A stretch of 64,000 nucleotides of DNA from Mumia xiangluensis (GCF_010994095.1 NZ_WJYO01000001.1:372001-436000); one strand, 5' to 3'; shown: positions 17,779 through 29,395, counted from the first letter of the stretch. Program-made: numbers and translations. Notes: a model not told the origin generated them from the letters alone.

Positions 17779-17931
17779 CTGGTCGGGCCGCCACCCCACC
17801 CCGCTGGTCGACGCCCCCCACCCCGCTGGTCGAGCCGCCCCCCACCCCGCTGGTCGAGGCGCGAAGCGATCGAGACCCCCGCTGGTCGACGCCCCCCACC
17901 CCGCTGGTCGAGGCGCGAAGCGATCGAGACC
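17779..17931. repeat. Tandem array of the GCTGGTCGAG repeat between cupin and iron-importer genes
   Basis: Convergent intergenic region made almost entirely of CTGGTCGA units separated by CCCCCACCCCG spacers. Two full elements (GCTGGTCGAGGCGCGAAGCG then ATCGAGACC) lie at 17849-17877 and 17903-17931; the last one abuts the TAG stop of the ATPase gene (17931-17933). All copies here run in the same direction, unlike the inverted pair at 30.1 kb. Confidence 0.88.
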
Positions 17932-18725
17932 TAACCCCCGTGGTGGCGCCCGCGCGGGACGACCATCGGCGTGCCGCTCACCGGGTCTGGCACGATCTCG
18001 CAGGCCAGCCCGAACACCTCGCGCACCACCTCCGGCGTCACGACGCCCTGCGGCTTGCCCTCGGCGACGATCCGACCTGACTTCATCGCGATGAGGTGGT
18101 CGGCGTAGCGGCTGGCGAGGTTGAGGTCGTGCAGCACGATGACGATGGTCTTGCCACGCTCGCGGTTCAGATCGGTGAGCAGGTCGAGGAGCTCCACCTG
18201 GTGCGCGATGTCGAGGAACGTCGTCGGCTCGTCGAGGAGCAGCAGGTCGGTGTCCTGCGCGAGAGCCATCGCGACCCAGATGCGCTGGCGCTGTCCGCCG
18301 GAGAGGTCCTGGATGCGTCGGTCGATCAGCGACACGGTGTCGGTCGCCTCGAGGGCAGCCGCGACCGCCGCCTGGTCCTCCGCGGTCCAGCGCCGGAACC
18401 AGCCCTGGTGCGGATACCGTCCACGGCCCACCAGGTCGCCGACGGTGATCCCGTCCGGGGCTACCGGCGACTGCGGCAGGAGTCCGAGCACCTTCGCGAG
18501 CTCGATGCTCCGCATGTCGGTGACCGAGATTCCGTCGAGCATGACGGCCCCGGCCTGCGGCTTCAGCAGGCGAGCGAGCCCGCGCAGCAGCGTCGACTTG
18601 CCGCACGCGTTCGCTCCGACGATGACGGTGATGGCCCCGTCGGGGACGGCGACCGACAGCTCGGAGACGACGGTGCGCTCGTCGTACCCGAGGGAGAGCC
18701 CTTCGGCTCGCAGGTCGTGCCTCAT
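17931..18725 (-). CDS. Iron-siderophore ABC transporter ATP-binding protein (FecE/FepC-like)
   Basis: 264-residue ATPase powering import of ferric siderophores. Walker A is GANACGKST (near residue 38; Asn/Ala/Cys variants are common in FepC-type ATPases), then Q-loop LLPQSP, signature LSGGQRQRIWVAMALAQ, Walker B LLLLDEPTTFLDIAHQVELL and H-loop LHDLNLA. The FLDIxHQ sequence is typical of the FecCD-type importer family. The ATG at 18725 overlaps the upstream permease stop (ATGA). Last gene of an iron-box-controlled three-gene operon. The 3' end touches the repeat array. Confidence 0.94.
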   Translation of the reverse strand: MRHDLRAEGLSLGYDERTVVSELSVAVPDGAITVIVGANACGKSTLLRGLARLLKPQAGAVMLDGISVTDMRSIELAKVLGLLPQSPVAPDGITVGDLVGRGRYPHQGWFRRWTAEDQAAVAAALEATDTVSLIDRRIQDLSGGQRQRIWVAMALAQDTDLLLLDEPTTFLDIAHQVELLDLLTDLNRERGKTIVIVLHDLNLASRYADHLIAMKSGRIVAEGKPQGVVTPEVVREVFGLACEIVPDPVSGTPMVVPRGRHHGG

Positions 18726-19798
18726 CCGCCTCGTCCTCCACGGTTGGCGCTCACGAGGAGCCACAGCAGGTACGGCGCGCCGACCGCGCCGGTCACGACA
18801 CCCGTCGGCAGCGCCGTCGGGAGGAGGTGCGCCGCCACGAGCTCGGCCATCATCACGAGCGCCGCGCCCACGAGCGCGGATGCGAGGAGTGCGCCCGGCG
18901 CCGACCCGAGCAGCCGGTGCGCGAGCGGTCCGGCGACCAGGGCCACGAACATGATCGGGCCGGCGGCCGCGGTCGCGAACGCGACCAGCACGATCGCCAG
19001 CGTCATCAGGCCCCACCGCGCAGCCTCGACCCGCACGCCGAGCGCGGCCGCCGAGTCGTCGCCCAGCTGGAGCCCACGCAACGGCCGCGCGAGGAGCACG
19101 AGAAGCGGCACGGAGAGAAGGAGCACCGCGAAGAGCGCCTGCAGCGTCCCCGGGTCCGCCATGCCGACCGACCCGATGATCCAGGTCATCGCCTCACGCG
19201 CGTCGTGGATGTCGGCGCGGGCCACGAGATACGCGGTGATCGACAGCATGAACTGCGAGATGCCGATCCCGATGAGGATGAACCGGTAGCCGGTGACCCC
19301 GCCGCGCCACGCCAGCGCGTAGACGAGCAGCCCTGAGACGAGGGCGCCGACGAGCGCGGCGACGGACGTCGCGATGCCGTTCAACGAGACGACGATGATC
19401 GCACCCGCCGCGAAGAGGCTCGCGCCCGAGGAGACACCGACGAAGTCGGGCGACGCGAGCGGGTTCGCGAGGAGGGTCTGGAAGACGACTCCGGACAGGC
19501 CGAGGGCCAGGCCGACGCCGAGCGCCGCGAGCGCGACTGGGAGCCGGATGCCCTGCACGACGAAGTCGACCGACGGGTCGTCTCCGACGTGCAGCACCGA
19601 CGCGACCACGTCGGCGAGCGGGAGCTGATAGCTGCCGACCGTCAGCATCGTCGCGAACAGGCCGACGACGACCACGCACAACGCGGCGACGACTGCTGTC
19701 GTACGGCGCCGCAGCCGGCGTCGGTGGGCGGCGAGGGCGGTCGGGACGTCTGCCGGCGACGGTGCCGCCGGGCCCGGGTACGTCGTCGCGGCGCTCAC
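18722..19798 (-). CDS. Iron-siderophore ABC transporter permease (FepG/FecD-like)
   Basis: FecCD-family permease of 358 residues from the GTG at 19798, which overlaps the upstream permease stop by GTGA. About nine to ten membrane segments; family signatures RLPVALAALGVGLALGLSGVVFQTLLANPLASPDFVGVSSGA and PIMFVALVAGPLAHRL (the cytoplasmic coupling helix) are clear. Forms a heterodimer with the neighbouring permease. The Arg/Ala-rich N-terminal 45 residues before the first membrane segment are poorly conserved. Confidence 0.94.
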   Translation of the reverse strand: MSAATTYPGPAAPSPADVPTALAAHRRRLRRRTTAVVAALCVVVVGLFATMLTVGSYQLPLADVVASVLHVGDDPSVDFVVQGIRLPVALAALGVGLALGLSGVVFQTLLANPLASPDFVGVSSGASLFAAGAIIVVSLNGIATSVAALVGALVSGLLVYALAWRGGVTGYRFILIGIGISQFMLSITAYLVARADIHDAREAMTWIIGSVGMADPGTLQALFAVLLLSVPLLVLLARPLRGLQLGDDSAAALGVRVEAARWGLMTLAIVLVAFATAAAGPIMFVALVAGPLAHRLLGSAPGALLASALVGAALVMMAELVAAHLLPTALPTGVVTGAVGAPYLLWLLVSANRGGRGG

Positions 19799-20838
19799 AA
19801 CTCGGTCAGGTTCCGGTAGCGGACCAGCAGGACGAAGAACGGTGCGCCCAGCACGCCGAGGACGACGCCCACCTGGAGCTCGCCGCCCGGGAGCGCCAGC
19901 CGTCCGAGGATGTCGGCGACCAGCAGCACGATGGGCGACAGCACCAGGCTGAACGCGAGGATCGCGCGGTAGTCGGGCCCGCAGATCATGCGTGCGACGT
20001 GCGGCACGACGAGCCCGATGAAGACGATCGGGCCGCACGCAGCGGTCGCAGCCCCGCAGAGGACCGCGACGGTCACGAAGAGCATCGCTCGCGTGAGAGC
20101 GACATGCTGGCCGAGCGCGATCGCGATGTCCTCACCGAGCGCGAGCCCGTTGAGAGCGCGGCCCGCGCCGAGAGCGACCACGATCCCGACGACGATGAAC
20201 GGCAGGGTCTGCCAGAAGACCGGCATGTAGCGGCCGGCGAGCGCACCGACCTGCCAGAACCGCAGCTCGTTCAGCGCCTCGGTGCTCGTCATCACCATCG
20301 CCGAGGTGAACGCCGTGAGCCCCGCGGTGACCGCGGCCCCCGCCAGCGCGAGCTTGACCGGTGTCGCCCCTTCCCGACCGAACGACGCGACGCCGTAGAC
20401 GACCACCGTGGCGATCCCCGCCCCCACGAACGCCGCCCAGATCTGGCCGGTCAGCGACCCGATCCCGAGCATCGTCGCCGACGCGACGACCGCGGCCGCG
20501 GCTCCGGCGTTGATGCCCATGATCCCCGGGTCGGCGATCGGGTTGCGCGTGACGCCCTGCAGGATCGCGCCGCTCAGGCCGAGCGCGGCGCCGACGGTGA
20601 GGCCGAGCAGCGTGCGCGGCACCCGCATCTCGCGGATCACCGTGTGCTCGGTGGACGAGGGATCGAAGGCGTCGAAGGCGTCCCACACCGTACGGAGCGT
20701 GATGTCGCGCGACCCCATCGAGATGCTGAAGAAGCACACGACGAGCAGGAGGCCGACGAGCAGCGCCCACGTGGCAGCGAGCCGCAGTGCCCGGCGCGAA
20801 CGCACCGGCGGCGCAGCGGCAGGCGCGACGGCGGTCAT
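19795..20838 (-). CDS. Iron-siderophore ABC transporter permease (FepD/FecC-like)
   Basis: FecCD-family permease of 347 residues. The ATG at 20838 is chosen because GAGGAG lies about 5 nt upstream; an upstream extension crosses the iron box and is not conserved. Motifs: MRVPRTLLGLTVGAALGLSGAILQGVTRNPIADPGIMGINAGA and CGPIVFIGLVVPHVARMICGPDYR. First gene of the importer operon. No periplasmic-type (lipoprotein) binding protein is encoded next to it, so that partner must be elsewhere. Confidence 0.94.
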   Translation of the reverse strand: MTAVAPAAAPPVRSRRALRLAATWALLVGLLLVVCFFSISMGSRDITLRTVWDAFDAFDPSSTEHTVIREMRVPRTLLGLTVGAALGLSGAILQGVTRNPIADPGIMGINAGAAAAVVASATMLGIGSLTGQIWAAFVGAGIATVVVYGVASFGREGATPVKLALAGAAVTAGLTAFTSAMVMTSTEALNELRFWQVGALAGRYMPVFWQTLPFIVVGIVVALGAGRALNGLALGEDIAIALGQHVALTRAMLFVTVAVLCGAATAACGPIVFIGLVVPHVARMICGPDYRAILAFSLVLSPIVLLVADILGRLALPGGELQVGVVLGVLGAPFFVLLVRYRNLTEL

Positions 20839-20932
20839 GGGGCTCCTCGCAGAGCGGTGGGGCAGAGCGGTGGGGGGCAGAGCGGGCGGGCGGAGCGGGC
20901 AGCTCTCCATCAGGCGGGCAGCCGCCGACGGA

Positions 20933-20951
20933 TTAGGCGAGCCTACCCTCA
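20933..20951 (-). promoter_or_regulatory. DtxR/IdeR-type iron box
   Basis: The 19-bp minus-strand sequence TGAGGGTAGGCTCGCCTAA matches the consensus TTAGGTTAGGCTAACCTAA at 15 of 19 positions and retains the TAGGCT core. It lies 95 bp upstream of the first permease start. By established knowledge, iron-loaded DtxR/IdeR represses at such sites, so the importer is predicted to be induced by iron starvation. Confidence 0.8.
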
Positions 20952-20996
20952 GGGCCCGGCGTCGCGACACACGTCCCGGGGTTCATCCCACCGCCG

Positions 20997-22256
20997 TCAC
21001 ACGAGGAACTGGAAGGCCGGGTCGTCCGGCGACAACTTCTTCGCACGCACCGGCGAGTCCTCGAGGCGACCGACCAGACCGCCGAGCGCATCGGGCGACC
21101 CCAGCTCGATCCCGACCAGCGCGGGACCCGTCTCACGGTTGTGTCGCTTCACGTACTCGAACAGCGTGATGTCGTCGTCCGGCCCGAGCACCTCGTCGAG
21201 GAACCGCCGCAGCGCACCCGGCTCCTGCGGGAACTCCACCAGCCAGTAGTGCTTCACACCACGGGACACCAGCGCACGCTCGATCACCTCCGCGTAGCGG
21301 CTCACGTCGTGGTTGCCGCCCGACACCACCGCCACGGCAGACTCGCCCGCGGCAACCACGTCCGGCAGGCGCAGCGCGGCCGCGGCGAGCGCTCCCGCAG
21401 GCTCCGCGATCACACCGTCCACCTCGAACAGCGCCAGCATCTCCTCGCTCACCATGCCGGGATCGACCGTGACCAGCTCCACCGCGTGACCGATCCGGGC
21501 CAGCTCCGCAAGGACCGCGTACGAGTGGTCGCCGACCCGACGGACCGCGGCTCCGTCGACGAACGCATCCACCTCGTCCAACGTCACCGGGCCACCGCTC
21601 ACCACCGCAGCCGCCATGCTCGCCGCGCCTGACGGCTCCACGCCCACGATCCGTGTGTGCGGGTGGCGTGCGGCGAGCCACGCCGCCATCCCCGCCACCA
21701 GGCCGCCGCCCCCGACGGGGACCACGACCACGTCCGGTGCGCCGCCACGCTGCTCGACCGCCTCACGCGCGACGGTGCCCTGACCGGCGATCACGTCCGG
21801 GTGGTCGAAGGCGGGTACGACGGTGGCTCCGGTGCGCGACGCGTCCTCGTACGCAGCTGCGCTCGCCGCGTCGTACGTCTCGCCGCCGACGATGAGCTGG
21901 ACGTGCGGCCCGCCGAGCGTGGCGATCCGGTCCCGCTTCTGGCGCGGGGTGGTGCGCGGGAGGTAGATGCGCGCGGTCGTGCCGAGCGCGCGCGCGGCGT
22001 ACGCGACCCCCTGCGCGTGGTTGCCGGCGCTCGCTGCCACCAGCCCGCGCGCCCGCTCGTCGGGATCGAGACGCGCGATCATGTGGAACGCACCGCGCAG
22101 CTTGTACGAGCGGACGACCTGGAGATCCTCGCGCTTGAGCCACACCTGTGCTCCGGTCGCCTCGCTGAGCCTCGTGTTGCGTTCGAGGGCAGTACGCAGC
22201 GCGACCCGGGAGACGGGGGCGTACGCGGCATCGACGTCATCAGCGGTCACAGGCAC
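20997..22256 (-). CDS. ilvA: Threonine ammonia-lyase (threonine dehydratase)
   Basis: PLP enzyme deaminating threonine to 2-oxobutanoate, the first step of isoleucine synthesis. 419 residues from the GTG at 22256 (an in-frame GTG at 22250 is an alternative). PLP lysine Lys52 in RSYKLRGAF, SAGNHAQGVAYAA, the glycine loop PVGGGGLVAGM and VSGGNHD are present. The C-terminal 90 residues form an ACT-like regulatory domain (HYWLVEFPQEPGALRRFLDEV), so this is the short single-ACT form. Monocistronic; ends 158 bp before the iron importer. Confidence 0.94.
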   Translation of the reverse strand: MPVTADDVDAAYAPVSRVALRTALERNTRLSEATGAQVWLKREDLQVVRSYKLRGAFHMIARLDPDERARGLVAASAGNHAQGVAYAARALGTTARIYLPRTTPRQKRDRIATLGGPHVQLIVGGETYDAASAAAYEDASRTGATVVPAFDHPDVIAGQGTVAREAVEQRGGAPDVVVVPVGGGGLVAGMAAWLAARHPHTRIVGVEPSGAASMAAAVVSGGPVTLDEVDAFVDGAAVRRVGDHSYAVLAELARIGHAVELVTVDPGMVSEEMLALFEVDGVIAEPAGALAAAALRLPDVVAAGESAVAVVSGGNHDVSRYAEVIERALVSRGVKHYWLVEFPQEPGALRRFLDEVLGPDDDITLFEYVKRHNRETGPALVGIELGSPDALGGLVGRLEDSPVRAKKLSPDDPAFQFLV

Positions 22257-22335
22257 ACCGACCAGCGTAGGTCTCGCTCCGATGGGGCGACCGCGCCGGT
22301 CCAGCACCCGGAACCCGCCCCGGTCGCGGTGGCTC

Positions 22336-22373
22336 GTCAAGATCGCGTCAAGACCGGTCAAGGCCTCGTCAAG
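22336..22373 (+). promoter_or_regulatory. Four phased GTCAAG repeats, probable KdpE operator
   Basis: GTCAAG occurs at 22336, 22347, 22357 and 22368, spaced 11, 10 and 11 bp, all on the same face of the helix and 41 bp upstream of the kdpF start. OmpR/PhoB-type regulators bind such direct repeats as tandem dimers, and kdpE of that family is in the same operon. Confidence 0.7.
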
Positions 22374-22413
22374 GACCGCGGGAACCGCGAGATCGCGGCG
22401 TTGACTCGACGTC

Positions 22414-22503
22414 ATGAGTCTCGCAACCGGCCTCCTGATCATCCTGGTGGCCCTCTTGATCGGCTACCTCGTCGCCTCGCTCGTCCACCCGGAGCGGTTC
22501 TGA
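22414..22503 (+). CDS. kdpF: Potassium-transporting ATPase KdpF subunit
   Basis: A 29-residue single membrane-segment peptide (SLATGLLIILVALLIGYLVA then SLVHPERF) that stabilises the KdpABC complex. Sequence, length and position directly before kdpA are those of KdpF (the family ends in Y/L-V-x-L-x-x-P-E-x-F). Its TGA overlaps the kdpA ATG (TGATG). Easily missed because of its size. Confidence 0.92.
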   Translation: MSLATGLLIILVALLIGYLVASLVHPERF

Positions 22504-24160
22504 TGAGCGACGCCTTCGCAGGTGTCCTGTCCCTGCTCGCCCTCGTCGCCCTGCTGGCCCTCGCGTACCGGCCGCTCGGCGACTACATCGCCCGCACGCT
22601 CGAGAGCCCCCGGCACACGCGCTTCGAGCGACCGCTCTATCGCCTCGCCGGCGTGAACCCGGACGCGTCGCAGAGCACGCGCTCGTACGCGCTCGCCGTC
22701 GTCGGCTTCTCGGCCGTGAGCCTGATCCTCCTCTACGTCCTCCTCGTCGCGCAGTCCTTCCTCCCGTACTCGCGCGGCATGGACGGCATGCCCTGGGACA
22801 TGGCGCTCAACACCGCGGTGTCCTTCGTGACCAACACCAACTGGCAGTCGTACGCCGGTGAGTCGACGCTCGGCTGGACAGCGCAGGCCGTTGGCCTGGC
22901 CGTCCAGAACTTCGTCTCCGCCGCGGTCGGGATCGCCGTCGCCGTCGCGCTCATCCGTGGTTTCACGAGAAACCGATCGGACCAGCTCGGCAACTTCTGG
23001 GTCGATCTCGTCCGGGTGACCGTGAGGGTCCTGCTGCCGATCGCCTTCGTCGGCGCGGTGCTGCTGGTGATCGGCGGCGTGGTGCAGTCCTTCTCCGCCG
23101 ACCAGGTGGTCGACACGATCACGGGCGGTCAGCAGACGATCACGACGGGCCCGGCTGCGAGCCAGGAGGCGATCAAGGAGCTCGGGACCAACGGCGGCGG
23201 GTTCTTCAACGCCAACTCCGCGCACCCGTTCGAGAACCCGACCGGCTTCACCAACCTGCTCGAGATCTTCCTCATCCTCCTGATCCCGGTCGCGCTGACC
23301 CGGACCCTCGGAACGATGCTCGGCAACCATCGCCAGGGCTACGCCGTGCTCGGCGCGATGGGCGTCCTCTTCCTCGCCTCGCTCGCGATCACCACGTGGG
23401 CCGAGGTCGGCGCTCACGGGCAGTCCGCGCAGGCTGCCGGCGCTGCGATGGAAGGCAAGGAGACGCGGCTCGGCGAGTGGGCCTCGGCGCTCTTCGCGAC
23501 CGCGACGACCGGCACGTCGACCGGCGCCGTCAACGCGGCGCACGACTCGCTGACCCCGACCGGCGGCGGTGCGGTCCTCGTCAACATGATGCTCGGCGAG
23601 GTCGCTCCGGGCGGTGTCGGAGCCGGCATCTACGGAATCCTCGTGATGGCGATCCTCGCGGTCTTCGTCGCCGGCCTCATGGTCGGTCGTACGCCCGAGC
23701 TGCTCGGCAAGAAGATCCGGTCGACCGAGATGCGATACATCGCCCTCTACTCCCTCACCACACCCGCAGTTGTCCTGGTAGCGGTTGGGATCGCGATCGC
23801 GCTGCCCAGCACGTCGGACGCGATGGGCAATCCGGGCGGCCACGGCTTCTCCGAGGTCGTCTACGCGTTCACGTCCGCGGCGAACAACAACGGGAGCGCG
23901 TTCGGCGGCATCACCGTGACGTCCACGTTCTTCCAGCTGATGCTCGCTGCGGCGATGCTGCTCGGCCGGTTCGTCCCGATCCTGCTGGTGCTGGCGCTGG
24001 CCGGCTCCCTGGCGCGACAGGGCCGAGTCCCCGCCACAGCGGGCACCCTCCCCACCCACACTCCCCTGTTCGCGGGGCTGCTCGTCGGGGTCGTCCTCGT
24101 GATGACCGGCCTGACGTACTTCCCCGCACTCGCCCTCGGTCCGATCGCGGAGGCCCTCGC

Positions 24161-24164
<4 letters not shown>
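22503..24164 (+). CDS. kdpA: Potassium-transporting ATPase subunit A (K+ channel-like)
   Basis: 553-residue membrane subunit forming the K+ selectivity filter of the high-affinity Kdp pump. Four filter-type loops can be seen: [43 protein letters not shown] and [13 protein letters not shown]. Ten to twelve membrane segments. The ATG at 22503 overlaps kdpF; the stop overlaps kdpB (ATGA). Confidence 0.97.
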
Positions 24165-26164
<2,000 letters not shown>

Positions 26165-26223
26165 GCCCGCACCCCGTCACTCCCCCAGCAGGAAGACCTC
26201 CCCAGCAGAAGAAGGGCAACCGC

Positions 26224-26859
26224 ATGACGACGACCGCTCCTGTCCAGACGCCCACCGCCACCGCCGGGCGCACTCCGATCGCCTCCGGCCTGCTCCGCCA
26301 GACGGTCACCGGCCTGCGCCTCCTGCTCGTCCTCACCGTGATCCTCGGCGTCGGCTATCCCGCCGCGGTCTGGGCCGTCGGCCAGGTCGTCGCCCCCGAC
26401 CGCGCGAACGGGCAGATCGTCTCGGTCGACGGGGCACCCGTCGGCTCTGCGCTCCTCGGCCAGGCCTTCGACGACCCCGCCCTGTTCCACTCACGGCCGT
26501 CGGCTGCGGCGTACGACGGTCTGGCAAGCGCGGCGAGCAACCTCGGCCCGTCCAACGAGGACCTTCTCGCGTCGATCCAGGAGCGGCGCGAGGCGGTCGC
26601 CGCCGAAGAGGGCGTCGCCCTGGCCGACGTCCCGCCCGACGCGGTCACGGCCTCGGGCTCGGGCCTCGACCCGCACATCTCGACCGCGTACGCCGAGCTG
26701 CAGGCCGCACGTGTCGCCCGGGCCAACGGCCTGGACGAGTCCGCCGTACGCGGCCTCATCGCCGCCGCCACCAGCGGACGGACCCTCGGCTTCCTCGGCG
26801 AGGAGGGCGTGAACGTCCTCCAGCTCAACATCGCGGTCCGCCACGCTGCGGAAGGCTGA
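26224..26859 (+). CDS. kdpC: Potassium-transporting ATPase subunit C
   Basis: Accessory subunit with one N-terminal membrane segment (LLLVLTVILGVGYPAAVWAVGQ) and an external domain; conserved FHSRPSAA, NLGPSNEDL and DAVTASGSGLDPHIS motifs. The ATG at 26224 gives 211 residues, close to family length. An upstream GTG at 26161 overlapping the kdpB stop would add 21 unconserved residues and is the alternative start. Confidence 0.95.
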   Translation: MTTTAPVQTPTATAGRTPIASGLLRQTVTGLRLLLVLTVILGVGYPAAVWAVGQVVAPDRANGQIVSVDGAPVGSALLGQAFDDPALFHSRPSAAAYDGLASAASNLGPSNEDLLASIQERREAVAAEEGVALADVPPDAVTASGSGLDPHISTAYAELQAARVARANGLDESAVRGLIAAATSGRTLGFLGEEGVNVLQLNIAVRHAAEG

Positions 26860-26863
26860 CAGG

Positions 26864-29395
26864 ATGGCGGGTATGGACCACCCGCCCACACGCCGCGGGC
26901 GGCTCCGGGTCTATCTCGGGGCCGCTCCGGGCGTGGGCAAGACGTACAAGATGCTGGACGAGGCGCAGCGCCGCGCCGTGCGCGGCACCGACGTCGTGAT
27001 CGGCTTCGTCGAGACCCACGGCCGCGTCCACACCGCCGAGCGGCTCGACGGTCTGGAGGTCGTACCCCGCCGCCGTGTCGCCTACCGCGGCTCGACGTAC
27101 GAGGAGATGGACGTCGACGCGGTCCTCCAGCGCCGCCCTCAGGTCGTGATCGTCGACGAGCTCGCCCACACGAACATCCCGGGCCTGGAGCACGAGAAGC
27201 GCTGGGAGGACGTCGACGTGCTCCTCGACGCCGGCATCGACGTCGTCACGACCGTCAACGTCCAGCACCTCGAGTCCCTCAACGACGTCGTCGAGTCCAT
27301 CACCGGCGTGCGGCAGCGCGAGACGGTCCCGGACCACGTCGTCCGGGACGCCGAGGCCGTCGAGCTCGTCGACATGAGCCCGCAAGCATTGAGGCGCCGT
27401 CTTGCGCACGGCAACGTCTACGCGGCAGACAAGGTCGATGCGGCGCTGTCGCGCTACTTCCGCGAGGGCAACCTCGCGGCGCTGCGCGAGCTCGCGCTCC
27501 TGTGGGTCGCCGACCGGGTCGACGAAGGGCTGGAGCGCTATCGCCAGGAGCACCGTATCGACGCGACGTGGCCGGCGCGCGAGCGGATCGTGGTCGCCGT
27601 GACGGGCGGTCCGGAGTCGCCGACGCTGCTGCGGCGCGCCGCGCTGATCTCGGGCCGTACCGCTGGAGGCGAGTGGCTCGCCGTGTACGTCGCCCGTGGC
27701 GACGGGCTCTCAGGCACCTCGCCCGACCAGCTCGCCCGCCAGCACACGATGGCCAAGGACATGGGCGGGAGCTTCCACACCGTCGTGAGCGACGACGTGG
27801 CGACCGGGATCCTCCAGTTCGCGCGCGCCGAGAACGCCTCCCAGATCCTCATCGGCGCCAGTCGCCGCGGACGGTGGTCCACCGCGTTCCGGCCAGGCGT
27901 CGGCGAGCGCGTGATCGACGGCTCGGGTGACGTCGACGTGCACATCGTCAGCCACGGCGAGGCGCGCCAGGCGAACCGCGACCGCCGGCGGCGCCCTGAC
28001 CTCGGCCTCGGCCGCACGATCCTCGGCTACGTCTTCGGCGTGATCCTCCCGGTGGTCACGGCCCTGCTCCTCGACGCCACGTCGCACCTCCACGACCTGA
28101 CGCTCGAGTCGATGCTGATGCTCAGCGCCGTGGTCGTCGTCGCGATCGTCGGCGGCCTCCTCCCCGCCCTGGTCGCGGCTGTGCTCTCGGCGGTGCTGCT
28201 CAACTGGTACTTCGTGGAGCCGATCCACACGCTCACGATCGCGCGCGGGCAGTACGTGGTCGTGATCGCCGTCTTCGTCGTCGTCGGTGCCGCGGTGGCC
28301 TCGGTCGTCGACCTGGCTGCCGGCCGCGCGGCTCAGGCGCGCCAGGCGTCGTCGGAGGCCGATGCGCTCGCCGTCCTCTCGCACAGCCTCCTGCGCGCGG
28401 GCGATCGCCTGCCCGCCGTCCTCGCCCAGGCATGCGAGGTGTTCTCCATGATCGGCGCTGCGATCCTCGCGCGCGACGGCGACGGATGGACGACGGTCGT
28501 CGCGCACGGGGACGCGCCCGGGTCGGTCGACGCGGCCGACGTCGACGTCCCGATCGACGAGCGGACATTCCTCGTCCTGCGCGGACGGACCCTCGCGGCC
28601 TCGGACCGCCGCCTCGTGACCGCATACGCCGCACACGCCGCCGTCGTCCTCGAGCGCGCCCGCGCCGCGACCGAGCAGGCGCGCGCCGTCCAGCTCGCCG
28701 AGGCCGACCGGACGCGTACGGCGCTGCTGGCCGCGGTCTCGCACGACCTGCGGAGCCCCCTGGCGGCGATCAAGGCAGCGGTGTCGAGCCTGCGCAACGA
28801 CGAGATCGACTGGTCGGAGGAGGACGAGGCCGAGCTCCTGATGACGGTCGAGGAGTCCGCCGACCGTCTCGACGCGCTCGTCGCGAACCTGCTCGACATG
28901 AGCCGGCTGCGGGCCGGGGCGATCACTGCCCTTCCGGACGACGTCGACGTCGAGTCGGTGCTGCGCCACGCCATCGCTCCGCTGCCCGACGCCGACCGGG
29001 TCGACATCCAGGTCGACGCCGACCTGCCGCTCGTGCACGCCGACGCCGGACTGCTGGAGCGCGTCCTCGCGAACCTCTGCGAGAACGCGCTCAAGCACAC
29101 CAGCAGCCGGGTCGCCGTCCAGGGATCGACGTACGTCGAGACCGACGGCGCCCCGAGGGTCTGCCTGCGGGTCGTCGACCACGGTCCGGGAGTCCCCTCG
29201 GAGGCGTTCGACCAGCTCTTCGCCCCGTTCCAGCGGCTCGGCGACGTGCCGCAGGGCGACGGCGTCGGGCTCGGCCTCGCCGTGGCGCGCGGGCTCACCG
29301 AGTCGATGTCGGGCACGCTGGACGCCGAGGAGACGCCCGGCGGAGGGCTCACGTTCGTGCTCTCCCTGCCACGCGCGAAGGAGGCCGCCCGATGA
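26864..29395 (+). CDS. kdpD: Sensor histidine kinase KdpD
   Basis: 843-residue membrane sensor for K+ limitation. In order: N-terminal KdpD domain with Walker A GAAPGVGKTYKML (about 19-31) and Walker B-like VIVDELAHTN; a Usp-like domain (about 240-365, ILIGASRRGRW); four membrane segments of DUF4118 (about 390-490); a GAF-like region; HisKA with AAVSHDLRSPLAAIKAAV; and a HATPase domain (ENALKHT, DHGPGVP, GVGLGLAVARGL). Follows kdpC by 4 bp and overlaps kdpE by 4 nt. ATG at 26873 is a possible alternative start. Confidence 0.97.
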   Translation: MAGMDHPPTRRGRLRVYLGAAPGVGKTYKMLDEAQRRAVRGTDVVIGFVETHGRVHTAERLDGLEVVPRRRVAYRGSTYEEMDVDAVLQRRPQVVIVDELAHTNIPGLEHEKRWEDVDVLLDAGIDVVTTVNVQHLESLNDVVESITGVRQRETVPDHVVRDAEAVELVDMSPQALRRRLAHGNVYAADKVDAALSRYFREGNLAALRELALLWVADRVDEGLERYRQEHRIDATWPARERIVVAVTGGPESPTLLRRAALISGRTAGGEWLAVYVARGDGLSGTSPDQLARQHTMAKDMGGSFHTVVSDDVATGILQFARAENASQILIGASRRGRWSTAFRPGVGERVIDGSGDVDVHIVSHGEARQANRDRRRRPDLGLGRTILGYVFGVILPVVTALLLDATSHLHDLTLESMLMLSAVVVVAIVGGLLPALVAAVLSAVLLNWYFVEPIHTLTIARGQYVVVIAVFVVVGAAVASVVDLAAGRAAQARQASSEADALAVLSHSLLRAGDRLPAVLAQACEVFSMIGAAILARDGDGWTTVVAHGDAPGSVDAADVDVPIDERTFLVLRGRTLAASDRRLVTAYAAHAAVVLERARAATEQARAVQLAEADRTRTALLAAVSHDLRSPLAAIKAAVSSLRNDEIDWSEEDEAELLMTVEESADRLDALVANLLDMSRLRAGAITALPDDVDVESVLRHAIAPLPDADRVDIQVDADLPLVHADAGLLERVLANLCENALKHTSSRVAVQGSTYVETDGAPRVCLRVVDHGPGVPSEAFDQLFAPFQRLGDVPQGDGVGLGLAVARGLTESMSGTLDAEETPGGGLTFVLSLPRAKEAAR

